Shown here piece after piece: positions 10,396 to 21,600 of a stretch of DNA of 64,000 bases. The DNA comes from Patiria pectinifera. Lineage: Eukaryota; Echinodermata; Asteroidea; Valvatida; Asterinidae. The notes beneath the pieces were generated by a model. The model did no database searches. It saw only the letters and a program-made list of their open reading frames with translations, and was not told the DNA's origin. The stretch is taken from assembly GCA_029964075.1 (NCBI GenBank), contig CM057149.1, positions 31,200,197-31,264,196 on the forward strand, read 5' to 3'. How positions within the stretch are numbered: position 1 is the first letter of the stretch; each line of letters starts with the position of its first letter. Made by a program: the position numbers and the translations under genes.

Positions 10396-10660
10396 TGTAT
10401 GCGAACCCCACGCGCCAGCCAATCGGAGTCGACTTTAGAAACTGTGACGGCATTCCGATCAGAAATGTGGACTAACTAACTGTTGATTGGTCAATTTAGC
10501 TGTCATGTTTTTTTTTGTAAAAAAAACAGCGGGTTACGGAAAACTCGATAGAAGGCGCCCGCTGAATGGTCAGAATCTGAATGTCAAGACGCAGTCTTGT
10601 AAAATCGCCGAAATCTGCGCGAATATCATAGACGCCTGTGCAAGCGGCTATTCCATTATA
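10396..10660 (-). repeat. Dispersed repeat R, proximal part of the interrupted copy
   Basis: Read on the minus strand from 10660: TATGGAATAGCCGCTTGC, then GACTCCGATTGGCTGGC and GGGGTTCGCATA, which stops exactly at the edge of the foldback. The rest of R resumes at 6365. With intact copies at 1274 and 25362 this gives filled and empty versions of the insertion site. No unambiguous target duplication is visible because R copies vary at this point. Confidence 0.75.
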
Positions 10661-10792
10661 TGATTGTACAGGTCTCGGTAACAGACAATTCACATAATAT
10701 GTCTTGCATTAGCAAAGTATGTCGAAAAACAATGGCTCATATACGTAAGTTCCAGCAGCGAATAAAGCCATCAAAACTGTCAACGTCAGCAT

Positions 10793-11118
10793 CAGGCGCG
10801 GTTCTAGAACCAATATTTTTGGGGGGCTAGCACGGTGGATCCAGATTTTTTTTCAGGGAGGCGTGCTGAAATATTGACCGGTTATTTTTTCGAGGCACTT
10901 AGGCCTCCGAAAATCAATGGGGGCTCATGCCATATTTTCAATGGGGAGCGCCAATAAATCCTAAAATCATTCACAATATATTATTAACTAATGCACCCTT
11001 GTCACGGCTATTTCTTCTTTAGGGGAGACCGTTCGCATGTACATGCAATATTTTTTTTTACGGAATTTATTTTTGGGGGGCTAGACAGCCCCCCTAGCCC
11101 CCCGTAGAACCGCGCCTG
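10793..11118. mobile_element. hAT-type MITE with 8 bp target duplication
   Basis: The 326 bp element begins CAGGCGCGGTTCTAGAAC and ends GTAGAACCGCGCCTG. It is bounded by GTCAGCAT at 10785-10792 and 11119-11126. An exact 8 bp duplication is the hallmark of hAT transposition. The interior has G-rich runs (GGGGGGCTAG) near both ends and no coding capacity. Confidence 0.9.
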
Positions 11119-11126
11119 GTCAGCAT

Positions 11127-13162
11127 CACATATTATAAAGAGGCAAGTGTGGAACATATGAGAGAAGCACTGCGTATCTTCAAAAAGGTGACTGGAAACA
11201 AGACTATAGCACACGACCAGCTTGATTTTTGGAGACCAAAATTTTCTACTCGAAAACTAAGTTCTTCGTGCGATATAATTATATGAAACGCAGTCTTTAA
11301 AGCTTAGTTATGAGACAGAGTTCGTCTATATTCTTCTGTTAGGTTATACACTGTACATCCATCCATCTATTTTCAATTCGCCGTTCCAGACAAAAACGCT
11401 CCTTTAATTTAAACCCCTTCTTTAAATCCGTGCATGCATGGTTTCTATAATATCAAACCTTCGCCAAACTTGTAATTGAAATGTGATGATGCGCAAATGC
11501 TGGTACATTTTAAGCAAGGTACCTTCAAGTTGCCTTCTCTGTTTTAACACGAGATTGTCTGATAAGTTTACCACGCTAGCACCTCACCGTCAATAACGCA
11601 TACAGAAGAGAGGCAAAGTTCAAGGGGTGACAACCTATGTACCAATACGAGCGTTATTCTCGCTTCAGTCAATTATCGAGCAGTCATTCAGGCACTTGTA
11701 CGTACGATGTGATTGCGCAGGGTCAAGTGTGTTATGTTGTGTTTATTTCATTCAAGTGGGATGGGAAAACTTGACTGCGGGATTGGGCTATGGCGGGCAA
11801 CCTTCTTACAAGCATGGAGTATCGCTCGCTTAGTTATCGCATGGTTAACGTACATTTCATGTCACATGAAATAGACAGGTCAACCCATTTGATCAACCAA
11901 CCCACCAACCAACGAAACAGACAACCAAGCAACTAACCAACAAACGATCGAACAAAACGTTATCATTTTATTAAATTCCAAAATAGGGCCTTCTGGACAT
12001 CAGATCAACTGAAAGTCTACTTGATGATTGGTGTTTTTGCTTGGACATTGCTGGACTTGTCACCAGGTTCGTATTGACATCATGGCGGCATTGGTCACCC
12101 CTGGCTATCCGATCCGCGCACTGTGTGCCCTCTTGAAGTGTAAGGACAAGTGCGGAGAGAGGGCGCTAATCTGTCTGTAGAAAATTCAGAAACCTATCAC
12201 AAGCAAGTTCCAACTTGCGTAGGGGGGGGGGGAGGAGATGAACCCGCCCGTCTGACACGATTTTATCTCTATAAATCACATTTTCGAAACGTTATTTACT
12301 TCAAACAAACACAAGAAAAGGGTTGATAGATAATACGAATGTGGTTTCGTTTCTGACGAGTCACGTGTGCTGTTCGATGATAACTGCGCGATTGATAGGA
12401 TATAATTTTAGCTTGGAAATAGATTCTGGTAGTGAATAATCGTTTCTTTTTTGAAAATGTACATCTATAGCTTGGCCTTCCATCCTTGAAGGTGAAAAAG
12501 ATTATGTTGTGCTCAGTTTCTTTCAAGTTATAACACTTTTTTGTTAATCGAAGCCTATGACTCAAGTTGTTTTTCTATCAACTCATTGAAATACCTTGTG
12601 GATAAGTTTTTTTCTTGACAGGAAATAAAATAAAGCAAAACAAGAAGAAAACCGATGTGCGTGGTATTAAAGGTTTTTTCCGGCTATTTTTTAAAACGTT
12701 TATAGGCCTATATAGAATTTATCGTTTCTAATATTCAAATTCGTCCATCATTTGATTTGGTGTACTTCCAATGTTTAATTTCGTCTTTAATTTGACAGAC
12801 AATTTCAATCCTGTGTAAGCAAATTCAAACAACTGGGCACACGTTTTCATCCCGGAGTACTCAATTGCGTCTTGTTATTCAGAAATCAAATTCGTCTAAT
12901 TGATTAATAAGATGAATTCGATCTCTGAATGCTGCCAATCGGCAACAGCTTTTACGAATTTGATCTGTAATGACGAATATTCTCGACCCGGTGACTAAAG
13001 ATGACCAAACTTTGAAATTGAATTTTGAATGACTAATTGATTTTGGTAAAAGCGTGTGAAATTTATCGTGGACGAAATTCACTGTTTGAGGTACTGAATT
13101 TGAATGAAAAAAAATCTTTTAAAATAGACGGAAAAAAACATATAGTACAGCTGTAGAGGTTC
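11127..13162. other. Intergenic, nothing recognised
   Basis: AT-rich sequence with no supported gene or element ends. A low-complexity (CCAAC/AACCAA)-type stretch lies near 11885-11955. Confidence 0.45.
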
Positions 13163-13170
13163 CTCTTGTG

Positions 13171-13529
13171 CAGTGGCGTCACCAGACTTTTCAGTCTGGG
13201 GGGCACAGGGGGGGCACCAGCATTTGATGGGGGGGGGGCACTTATAGGTGGATACGGATCGCCGTCCTGGGGGAGGGGTCTAAGGGGAAGGGGTGCCCCC
13301 TCCCCTTCCCCCTCCCCTTTGGAAAATTTTCGCATACGGAGGATGGGCTAGATGCAAAATGGTGCCACATTTGATGCTAAATTCAATCTGAAGATATCTC
13401 CAGAAATTGCTATTTTTGAGGTAATGATTTTAACAACGCGCAGAATTTTTTTTACCAACCCAAATCTCAGATGGGGGCACTCGGGGCACTAGGTTTTCCA
13501 GGGGGCACGTGCCCCTGGCGACGCCACTG
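13171..13529. mobile_element. hAT-type MITE (CAGTGGCGTC family) with 8 bp target duplication
   Basis: The 359 bp element has termini CAGTGGCGTCACCAG and, inverted, CTGGCGACGCCACTG. CTCTTGTG is duplicated at 13163-13170 and 13530-13537. G-rich subterminal runs (GGGGGGGGCAC) are typical of this class. It has no coding capacity. Confidence 0.92.
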
Positions 13530-13537
13530 CTCTTGTG

Positions 13538-14660
13538 TCACAAGTATTAGCCCACTACACAGAGAAAACTGGCACGTTCAGACCTTTACGTACCGGAAAG
13601 TTGGCCGAATTATATCATTTTGTAACTTCGATTTTTTTTACTGTTATGCCTTTTATTGCGAAATGTAAGCAAGCCGTTTTAAAAAGCCACTCGTCTTATC
13701 TGTTGAAGTGACAGACGAGTACTTTGTATCCATAAGTTACTGTTTGTCACGCGCCCTCTTGAGTTTTGATAAAGGTCACATACACCTAAGAAATAAGAAG
13801 TCCACAACCATGCCCTACATGAGGTTAATGTTGATTTCAATATTGCCATGCAATGGGTGACTTTTCTCGCAGAGATGGAAACTCGAATTGAAAGACGGAA
13901 AATCGATATAAAAGATGTACAATGCGTAACAGTTGAACACAAAAAAACTGTGTTAGATAAAACAGTGTGTTGGTTTAACAGCCTTTAGCGGCCCTTTATA
14001 TACGTATTATACATTGTATGTGCGGCGGGTGCATCTTTTTTTAATCGTGTTGCTTTCCAGACAATCATTAGTGTTATCGAAGCTCAAAGTTCCGTATAAT
14101 TTGTCCGATAAGAGAGGTAATGATTGCGACGAAAACTACCTTTTAATGCACACATTATTGAACCGCCCTATGAATAAAGCAACCGGCTAAAAGTGTCATT
14201 TGGTATGAATGTAGTAGCTGTCTTGTTTAGGTTCGATATAATCAAAAATTGGTGTCTATTTACGAAAAAAAAAGGCCGAAATTTTTTATCGGTTCATACT
14301 TTTGGTGTATTTAGCGCCAATTCTTCAGGATGATGATGACGGACTATCCGAGGGTCAAATCATACTAACGTTTAAAGCTCATTAGAAAGCCAAATACAAA
14401 GTAACACATTACCAACGCTTCCAGGGTTCGACCGTCCAGCCAGGCTACTGAAACAGACTCTTATAACTAGCCCACGGGCATTTTCACTAGCCCGCATGTT
14501 TATATTTCTTTTATACTTATATATATAGAGTGTCTCCTAAACAACAATTTGCATACATGTAATACGTGTATACATGTAGAGCCTGAAAGTTGACCCGTGG
14601 TGGCGCGCTTCAGACAGTCCTACTTTATGCGCAAAAAATACAAACTAACGGACATAAATA
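13538..14660. other. Intergenic, nothing recognised
   Basis: No gene, RNA or bounded repeat was found. Confidence 0.45.
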
Positions 14661-14790
14661 AATCCGCCGTAGATTAAGGTCACAGAAATAAGAGGGACAA
14701 TCAGCGAAAATATGTTGTGAATTCTGCCTACATTTTAAGAATCGTCTAAGTCGCATATTTAAGTGGAGTGCTTCAGTGGCGAACCCAGGA
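14661..14790. repeat. Copy of a repeat also at 17663-17785 (empty TTAA site)
   Basis: From GTAGATTAAGGTCAC through TTAAGTGGAGTGCTTCAGTGGCGAACCCAGG this matches 17663-17785 with few differences. Here the site reads GATTAAGG uninterrupted. In the other copy the same TTAA is occupied by the 17222-17662 element. Confidence 0.75.
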
Positions 14791-14940
14791 TTTGGCTTTT
14801 GAGGGGGGTTCACAATTTTTTTTTTTGAAATCGCCCCTCCCGGTTGTTGCTCGATTGGCCATTCTAAGCTCCATATATGTTTAATTGTTTACAAAGTAAC
14901 TCAACCCCCCCCCCTTCTTCTGATTTCTTGATCCGCCCCT
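14774..14940. mobile_element. Truncated hAT-like MITE fragment
   Basis: Starts CAGTGGCGAACCCAGGATTT, a hAT-style terminus, followed by G- and C-rich subterminal runs. The far end (near TTCTTGATCCGCCCCTTACG) lacks a clean inverted terminus, so this is a decayed copy. The same left end occurs at 17764. Confidence 0.5.
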
Positions 14941-15123
14941 TACGACATACTAAAAGATGAATCGGGGCACGTGATCACTGTCACGAGGTCTCCTTCAATG
15001 AAGAAACCATTAATCTGCACTAAACATGTTTAGCGTCCTGCCTTTTTGAAAAAAAAAGGAAGGAGGAGGCCTTTTTTGCTGTCCAAAATGGCCGCCCGAC
15101 CCATTTTCCAAAACGACCGGCCA

Positions 15124-15641
15124 CAACCTCGTCCCCAGTGCTTACTTTATTTCCAACCTCGTTTCCAATAGTAAGCCCTGGATAGGAAACTTTCTTCCTG
15201 TATCCTGATTCGATACCGCAATTGGCTAGAAATGGATTTATATCGTGTACTTGGTGTTGTTATTCACAACGTGCAGTACGTGTTTTCGCGATCATTCGTC
15301 CACGCCTTCTCGAAAATATTCATTTCCTTTCCAATTTGTTTATATTATGAAATGTGATATTGCATGTTGTCTCGTTAAGATCGTAACAGTTTAATTAAAA
15401 TAAAATCGTGTTTCTGTAACTCACGCCACGCTCGCGCTGCGCGTATGCGACGAATTGATTCTGTTTTTACCCCAGACACCGCAAACAAAAGCAAACGCAA
15501 ATGTAACGTACCGGCAGGCACCAGACTATTCCTCATTTGCATACGTGCTCAAAAATCTTGCACATGCAAATGATCCAATACCAGGGTGAGAGAGCAGGTA
15601 GTGGTGGGCGCGTACTGCTCGACACCCTGGGGACGAGGTTG
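15124..15641. mobile_element. MITE with CAACCTCGTCCCCAG termini and 9 bp target duplication
   Basis: The 518 bp element begins CAACCTCGTCCCCAG and ends CTGGGGACGAGGTTG. It is bounded by GACCGGCCA at 15115-15123 and 15642-15650. A second copy at 57439-57902 also has a 9 bp duplication. Nine bases is the usual duplication of Mutator-like elements; the short terminal repeats make that assignment tentative. It has no coding capacity. Confidence 0.9.
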
Positions 15642-15650
15642 GACCGGCCA

Positions 15651-17217
15651 GGCTATATTTCAAGATGGCCGCCTGCTTTTTTTTTTTTAAATGGCCGCCA
15701 CTTGGACTCAGGAAATGACATACCAGCTTTGTGGGACAGATGCAACAGACAAAGAGGCCAAAATGATGCCAGTGTCACTGTTTAGAATTTATCAAATTTT
15801 TTCGTTAAAAGAACAAACAAACAAACAAACACCCCAACACCCCAACAAACAAACAATCCGGCGGCCTCTAAAAAGGAAGCGGGCGGGGAATCTAAATATT
15901 TTTTTTATTTGGCCTGTGTACAAAACAACAACCCCGTGACGGTATTTATCTGAACAACAGCTGAGCTGGCACAATAATTTCGCCATTGAAAGGTCTACAG
16001 GGATTGACATTATATTCGAACGCATGAAAAGATTGCAACCATATTAAAAGGATGCTTGACCTTTCATTTATGTTTTTATCATATGCATAAAATGGTTGCT
16101 CAGTATTGTCAACAAGAGATGCCGCTAATGAGTTAAAACAAATGTTGGCTGGTCCGATTGACGGAATCGATTGATCTTTGTTTCGTATTGAAAAAGAGAA
16201 CTGCGCTGAGGCCTCGATTGAATGTAATGAGATGTATAATGTACATGTGTATAGCTGTACAGTATATTTTTCTGTCCCCAAATACACTGTTAAAATGGTA
16301 CGTAGGCCTATAGCTTTTAAACACGTTTTTGTGCCCACTGTTTTTCACATGAATATTCTGAATCGTGTTTAGGATTTTGCACAGTGTGCATAATGGTGCC
16401 ATTAATTTAATGACAGCGTGATAAAAGTGTACATTTAGCCTGTCATTTGACTTCAACCCGATAAGCGATTTTAATGTACTTTACAATTTATACCATATGG
16501 CACTAATGGGATTTCGTACGCGCCTAAACATGTCACAGACATCCACAAATCTAAAGATGTCGTGGACGTAAGCATGCCCAAAAAATGGGTACAAAAAAAC
16601 CGTTTAGAAATGAGTTTAAACTCTTAACACGTATTATAAAATTTTGTACAGTGTGTAGTTGCTGTCTGATCGATTTACATAAATCCTTTAGGCTGAAACT
16701 TGAGGGGGAAATGATTGGACTGCTACCCACACAATCATCAGAAACACGTTGCTCTAACCAAAATTCGTAAATACATGAGACAGACAGTTAATGCCAAAGT
16801 TTATTGCAGCATGTAGGTTTTATGTACTATATCGAGTGTTAAATGAATTGTGATGGCGATTAATTCGCATTCTCTCACACGCGCTGGAAGGTAATACTAA
16901 GAAGAGTTATTCTTATTGTATAGTCGGCAGTGGTAACATTATCAATGCACGCCATAGGTAACATGTCATCAAATCGACATAGAATGTCGAGAAACTGCGA
17001 TCCTATCCTATAGGGCAGTCAGACATTGAGTAACTCTTTATCTTGACTTCCTTTCTATTTACCAATAGTTCGATATTTACGAGGATAAATTTACATCATG
17101 CCCTAGACAGTCCAATTTTAACCAACGAACAAAACTAAAGCCGCCGTGACACCCTCGTGCCCCATTTTAGCTTTAAAACTTTATTTAAGACAGGTCCGAC
17201 CACACTAGTAGATTAAT
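15651..17217. other. Intergenic with (AAAC)n simple repeat
   Basis: A simple repeat of AAAC/AACA units lies at about 15810-15857. Open frames of 107-130 codons on the minus strand at 15946-16456 have no recognisable domain and overlap each other. They are not called as genes. Confidence 0.45.
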
Positions 17218-17221
17218 TTAA

Positions 17222-17662
17222 CCCTAAAAGGGCCGGGTCAGAATCCCCCCTTCGCTTTTTTCCTCGATAGCCTCTAAAAAAAAAAATTCGCGACCCGAGC
17301 TGTTATGACTTTTTAGCCTCAAGCCTTGCGCATCTTGATACCAAAAATATAAAAATCGAAACACGATTATAAAAATATAAAATGTTCCGGCGCTACGCGC
17401 CGTGAAAACTGAATTTTCCCATATACGTCGTGTACACAGAGCAAAATTACCAGTCGTACATATGAATAATTAATTAGCCATAATTCCAAAACCCTTTGAC
17501 CTATAGTCATGAAATTTCTTGGGTATGTTCATGATGAGTTACTCTATGCATGTACCGAGTTTGAAAAAATGAATTCGTCACTCGATGGCTGAGATCTTAG
17601 GGGAGTATCCGCCCCCCCCCCCCCGGCTGAGAGATGGTCAAAATAACCCGGCCCTTTTAGGG
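17222..17662. mobile_element. piggyBac-type MITE in a TTAA site
   Basis: The 441 bp element has termini CCCTAAAAGGGCCGGGT and, inverted, ACCCGGCCCTTTTAGGG. It is flanked by TTAA at 17218-17221 and 17663-17666. TTAA plus CCC ends is the piggyBac signature. The paralogous sequence at 14661 shows the empty site. Confidence 0.85.
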
Positions 17663-17785
17663 TTAAGGTCACGGAAATAAGAGGGACAATCAGCGAAAAC
17701 ATTTTGTGAATACTGCCTGCATTGTAAGAATCGTCTAAGTCGCATATTTAAGTGGAGTGCTTCAGTGGCGAACCCAGGATTTGGC
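17663..17785. repeat. Paralogue of 14661-14790 (filled-site copy)
   Basis: Shares AAGGTCAC.GAAATAAGAG and GTCGCATATTTAAGTGGAGT with the 14.7 kb copy and runs into the same hAT-like end (CAGTGGCGAACCCAGG at 17764). Confidence 0.7.
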
Positions 17786-17997
17786 GAGGGGGGGGGGGCT
17801 CACAATTTAAAACAAAACATTGGGGTTTTTTTATTGGGGGGGGGGCGGACTATTTTGACGTTGGTGGCGCCACTTACACCCCTATTATACTATTCGAAAT
17901 AGGCCAAATACATATCACCGAGGTCAAATCGTGGGACACAAAAATACCCCCCCCCCCCAAAAAAAATACCCCCCAGCCCCCCACCTTGGGTACGCCG
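17764..17997. mobile_element. Truncated hAT-like MITE fragment
   Basis: Starts CAGTGGCGAACCCAGGATTT. The right end, near CCTTGGGTACGCCGTTTTC, resembles an inverted terminus that has lost its last bases. Long G and C homopolymers occur inside. No target duplication is visible. Confidence 0.5.
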
Positions 17998-18625
17998 TTT
18001 TCAACCAAACTTTGTCAAAAGTAGTAGCCCAGTCCCAACATGTCACATGACAAAATTGGGGTCATCATGGGGTCACTGGAGTCAAAACCTGATTTTTTTT
18101 AACACAAAAAAATACTTTGATTGTAGGGAAGTTGATTAGAAGTTGATTTCCGAGGGTGCACGATACTCCCTTCTTCCCAACCAACTGTTTTTAGTCGTTT
18201 TGTGAATACGGCCCCGTGCCCCTATAGTCGGTTTTAAACGTACTTGTTTAATTCCGGCCAAGCACATATGCCCTAATACATTTAGCAATACCACCCACAT
18301 GCCGAATAACGTTTACCTGCAACTGGTGCTCACCTGATTTTTTTTCTGCTAAGCAAAAATTAACTGAGCAATATTTCCCATCGTGGAAGAGGTCAATGTT
18401 ATTATGCAGTCACGACGCTTATAATTCACGGTCTATCGACGACGAGCACTTAATGGCACACGGTAGGCCTACTACCTAATGCGACTGCATAATGTTTTAC
18501 CATTGCAGAAAGCGGCAACTGACATAATTTTGTGGGGGGAACTGCGTTTCATATTTGGTTCATTTTCATAAGATACGTCCACCCGCGAATAAAGCACAAC
18601 ACGACTAGCCAAACACCATACCGAT
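17998..18625. other. Sequence upstream of the transporter gene
   Basis: Holds the presumed promoter and 5' UTR of the gene starting at 18626. No TATA box at a convincing distance and no clear upstream exon could be identified. Confidence 0.4.
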
Positions 18626-21600
18626 ATGGGTGAAAGCCAACGAGATTCTCCCGCCTTGTGCCGAGAGACATGGAGTGGGTGGTTGGCCGTCCTCGTACTG
18701 TGGACCCACGGCTTCATCTGGGTAGGAATCGTCAAATCCCTGGCGATGATGCTGCCTGTGTTGAAGGACCAGCTTGATTCAGAAACCTGGATCCTTGGTT
18801 GGATGATCGCGATGATACAAGCCATGAATGGAATAACAGGTATGTTTCAAACAGGTATTATGTTTAATAAATTTACCTCAGTATTGGGATTTACCCTTCC
18901 CCTTCCTTGTGCTTGATGTTGTCTGAGTTCTTGCGAGAAAAAAAATCACAAGTTATATACTCGGCGGGCAGAAGCCACTAATTTACATCTTCCGACGCCA
19001 AAGTCCATCATAAGAAAGCAAACTATCCCCGGAAGTAACAAAGCAAGTGTTTATAAAACCTAAACCAACCAACAAGGAAACACGTTTAAACGAAATGACA
19101 ACCGAGTTTCAATTTACACAAATGAAACTAAGACAAGAATCTCACGGCAGCTGCTCTACCTAACATTTTCTCCGTAAATTTGACACATTCTGGATTTCTA
19201 TTACCCAGATCTTGGATGAATGGTTATAAATAATCGACTTAAAGGTGGAGGAGGATGGTTAGGATTTGTCTCATCATCAGAGGGTCAGAGGTTCAAATCC
19301 AGCTGCTGTCCATAATGTGGTGTCCTTACTGGCAAGCCACTTCACCCCCTCACTTGCCGCTCTCCACCCAGGATTACACTGAAAAATTGCCTGGGTTAAT
19401 TTTACCCAAGAAAGGGTGAAAACTGCAACTTCCCAAAGTTGGGTTGTTCTATGACCAATTGTTTGGGTTATAGTTTCTGTTAAATTCAACCAAAACTTGT
19501 AGTTATACGAGACCAAATTGACATACTTTACTATGCATGTACTTGAATTGCAATTTTAGGCTCTGTTTCTGGTTCTGGTTCTGGTTGAGTCGGTAAAATT
19601 CACTCAAGAATATCACCCCAATCATAGTTGCAATATCCCGACGAGATATAGGCCTATATATTGTGTCGCTTTGAAGGACCAACTGTTACATACGATTTCC
19701 CCCCATTTATGTTGATAAAAGACTGACCATAAAGCATCTGACCATTCTTTTTTTAAGAAACAACATCCCCCTATTGCCGCACCTTCTTCTAAATTTCTTA
19801 CCAAAGAAAGAGCACCAATGAATGAATTGCACCAGGCAAAAATGATCGAGAGCACGAAGGCAAATTATGGAAGACACCAATGTACATGAGGACACCAAGT
19901 AAAATAGTAAATAGTACCTTGTCTGAATAATCCAAAAGCTTGAAAAAAAAAAAAAAAAAAAAAAAAAAAGCCGCGTCCCACGTCAATTCCTTTTGGTTGG
20001 TCCAGACAGAGAATATATATATTTGTTTGGCCTTAAGGGGCACAATTATATCGAATATAACAGTGTGCCCGTTGCTATCAGACTGGACCACGGTCCGCCG
20101 CGTGACCCAGGCCAGGTCGGTATAGTTTCAAAATGCTCTTATTTTTAACCAGAATTAATTTCCTTGGCTGAAATTGGAATTAATATCTCTTTTCTAAAAC
20201 TCTTCCATTTGCGACAAATCAACATGGCTTGGAAATTCCTAGTTTTTGAGTAAAATCCATGTATCTATTTCGTGAAAACCTATAGAAAATTGCCCTGTGG
20301 AGACGTATACAATCTTCTGTTCCCTATTGTACACACGTCTCCAGAGGGTACGATGTTATCAGATCAGACATGTAAATAGGCCCAGAATTGCCTACGCGGG
20401 CCAAATCACGATTTGCATGCCCTCGAATTCTCAGGTATAGAGCATTTTGAGGGCCTTGAACTTGAGGATTTGTAAAAAGAAAAAGGGTCAGTGGAAGCAT
20501 TGCAGAGACTTACGAGCTCGTATTTCTGTAAAATTTGGATGAAATTATGTCAAAAATGGCCTATGCAATGGAGCCTATATAGGTGTCCATTTTCAAAATG
20601 TTTTTTAGGTGTTTTAGGGGGTGATCATCTTTGAATGGAATGTTTTTTTCCCAAAGGTCATCGGTTAATCCCCCCCCCCAAAAAAAAATGAACAGAATAT
20701 GAAAGATGATGAAATAAGCGTCAATTAGATGGTATCTCAAACACCTTGGAGAGTTGTGATTATTTTTTAATACTTTTAGGAAGTATACTGGTACTTATCA
20801 TTGGGGCTTACGGGAGTCAATTTGCAGGTTTGCACCCATAATGCATTCAGCACCCATCTTGGATGTGTGTTTTGTCATCTTGTACAAACATAAAACACAC
20901 ATCTCCAGGGTGCAGACCTGTAAATCGACTCCCATAGACCTCAGTGATAATTACGCGTGCTTCCAAAACAAAAAAATATTTAAAATACTCGCAACTCCCA
21001 GAGGTGTTTAAAACACCCATCAAATTAAAGCTTATTTCATCATCTTTCCTTTTCTGTTAAATTGTTGGGTAGTAATGATTTCCTTTAGGAGAACATCCAA
21101 TGATGGTCACCCCAAAAAGTAGTCCTGAGGCCCATCGCCATTTAAAAAAAAAATTATGTTTGCGCTCCATTGCAAAATTTTAGGGCCCAATTTCATCCGA
21201 TATTCCGATTTTCACAGAAATACGTACGAGCTCGCAGTCCTGTGCACGGTTTCCACCCATCTGGTTTACACACCTTCAAGTTCGTGGCCCACAAAATGCT
21301 CTAATTACAAGGAAATTGAGGGCAGATATCGTGATTCGGTCCGCGTAGGCAATTCCGAGTCGACTTTTGGTCTGCAACATCCAAGATTGCTGCAATGCGA
21401 ACAATACGATAAGTCATTTGAATCATCATATTCATAATTTGTGCCGAAGGTAAAGTTTGTTAACCAAATACCCTCGTAAAAAATATATACTGCTGTTTGT
21501 CATCAGGAGACCAATGACGAACAGAGCACACTGAGACAAATAAAAATTAATGACCAATTGTTTTATTTAAATCCCTTAATCCGAATTTAATTATGTACGA

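Noticed and set aside
15946-16456. Two overlapping minus-strand frames of 107 and 130 codons
   Set aside because: They overlap in different frames, show no domain and have no splice or codon pattern that supports coding.
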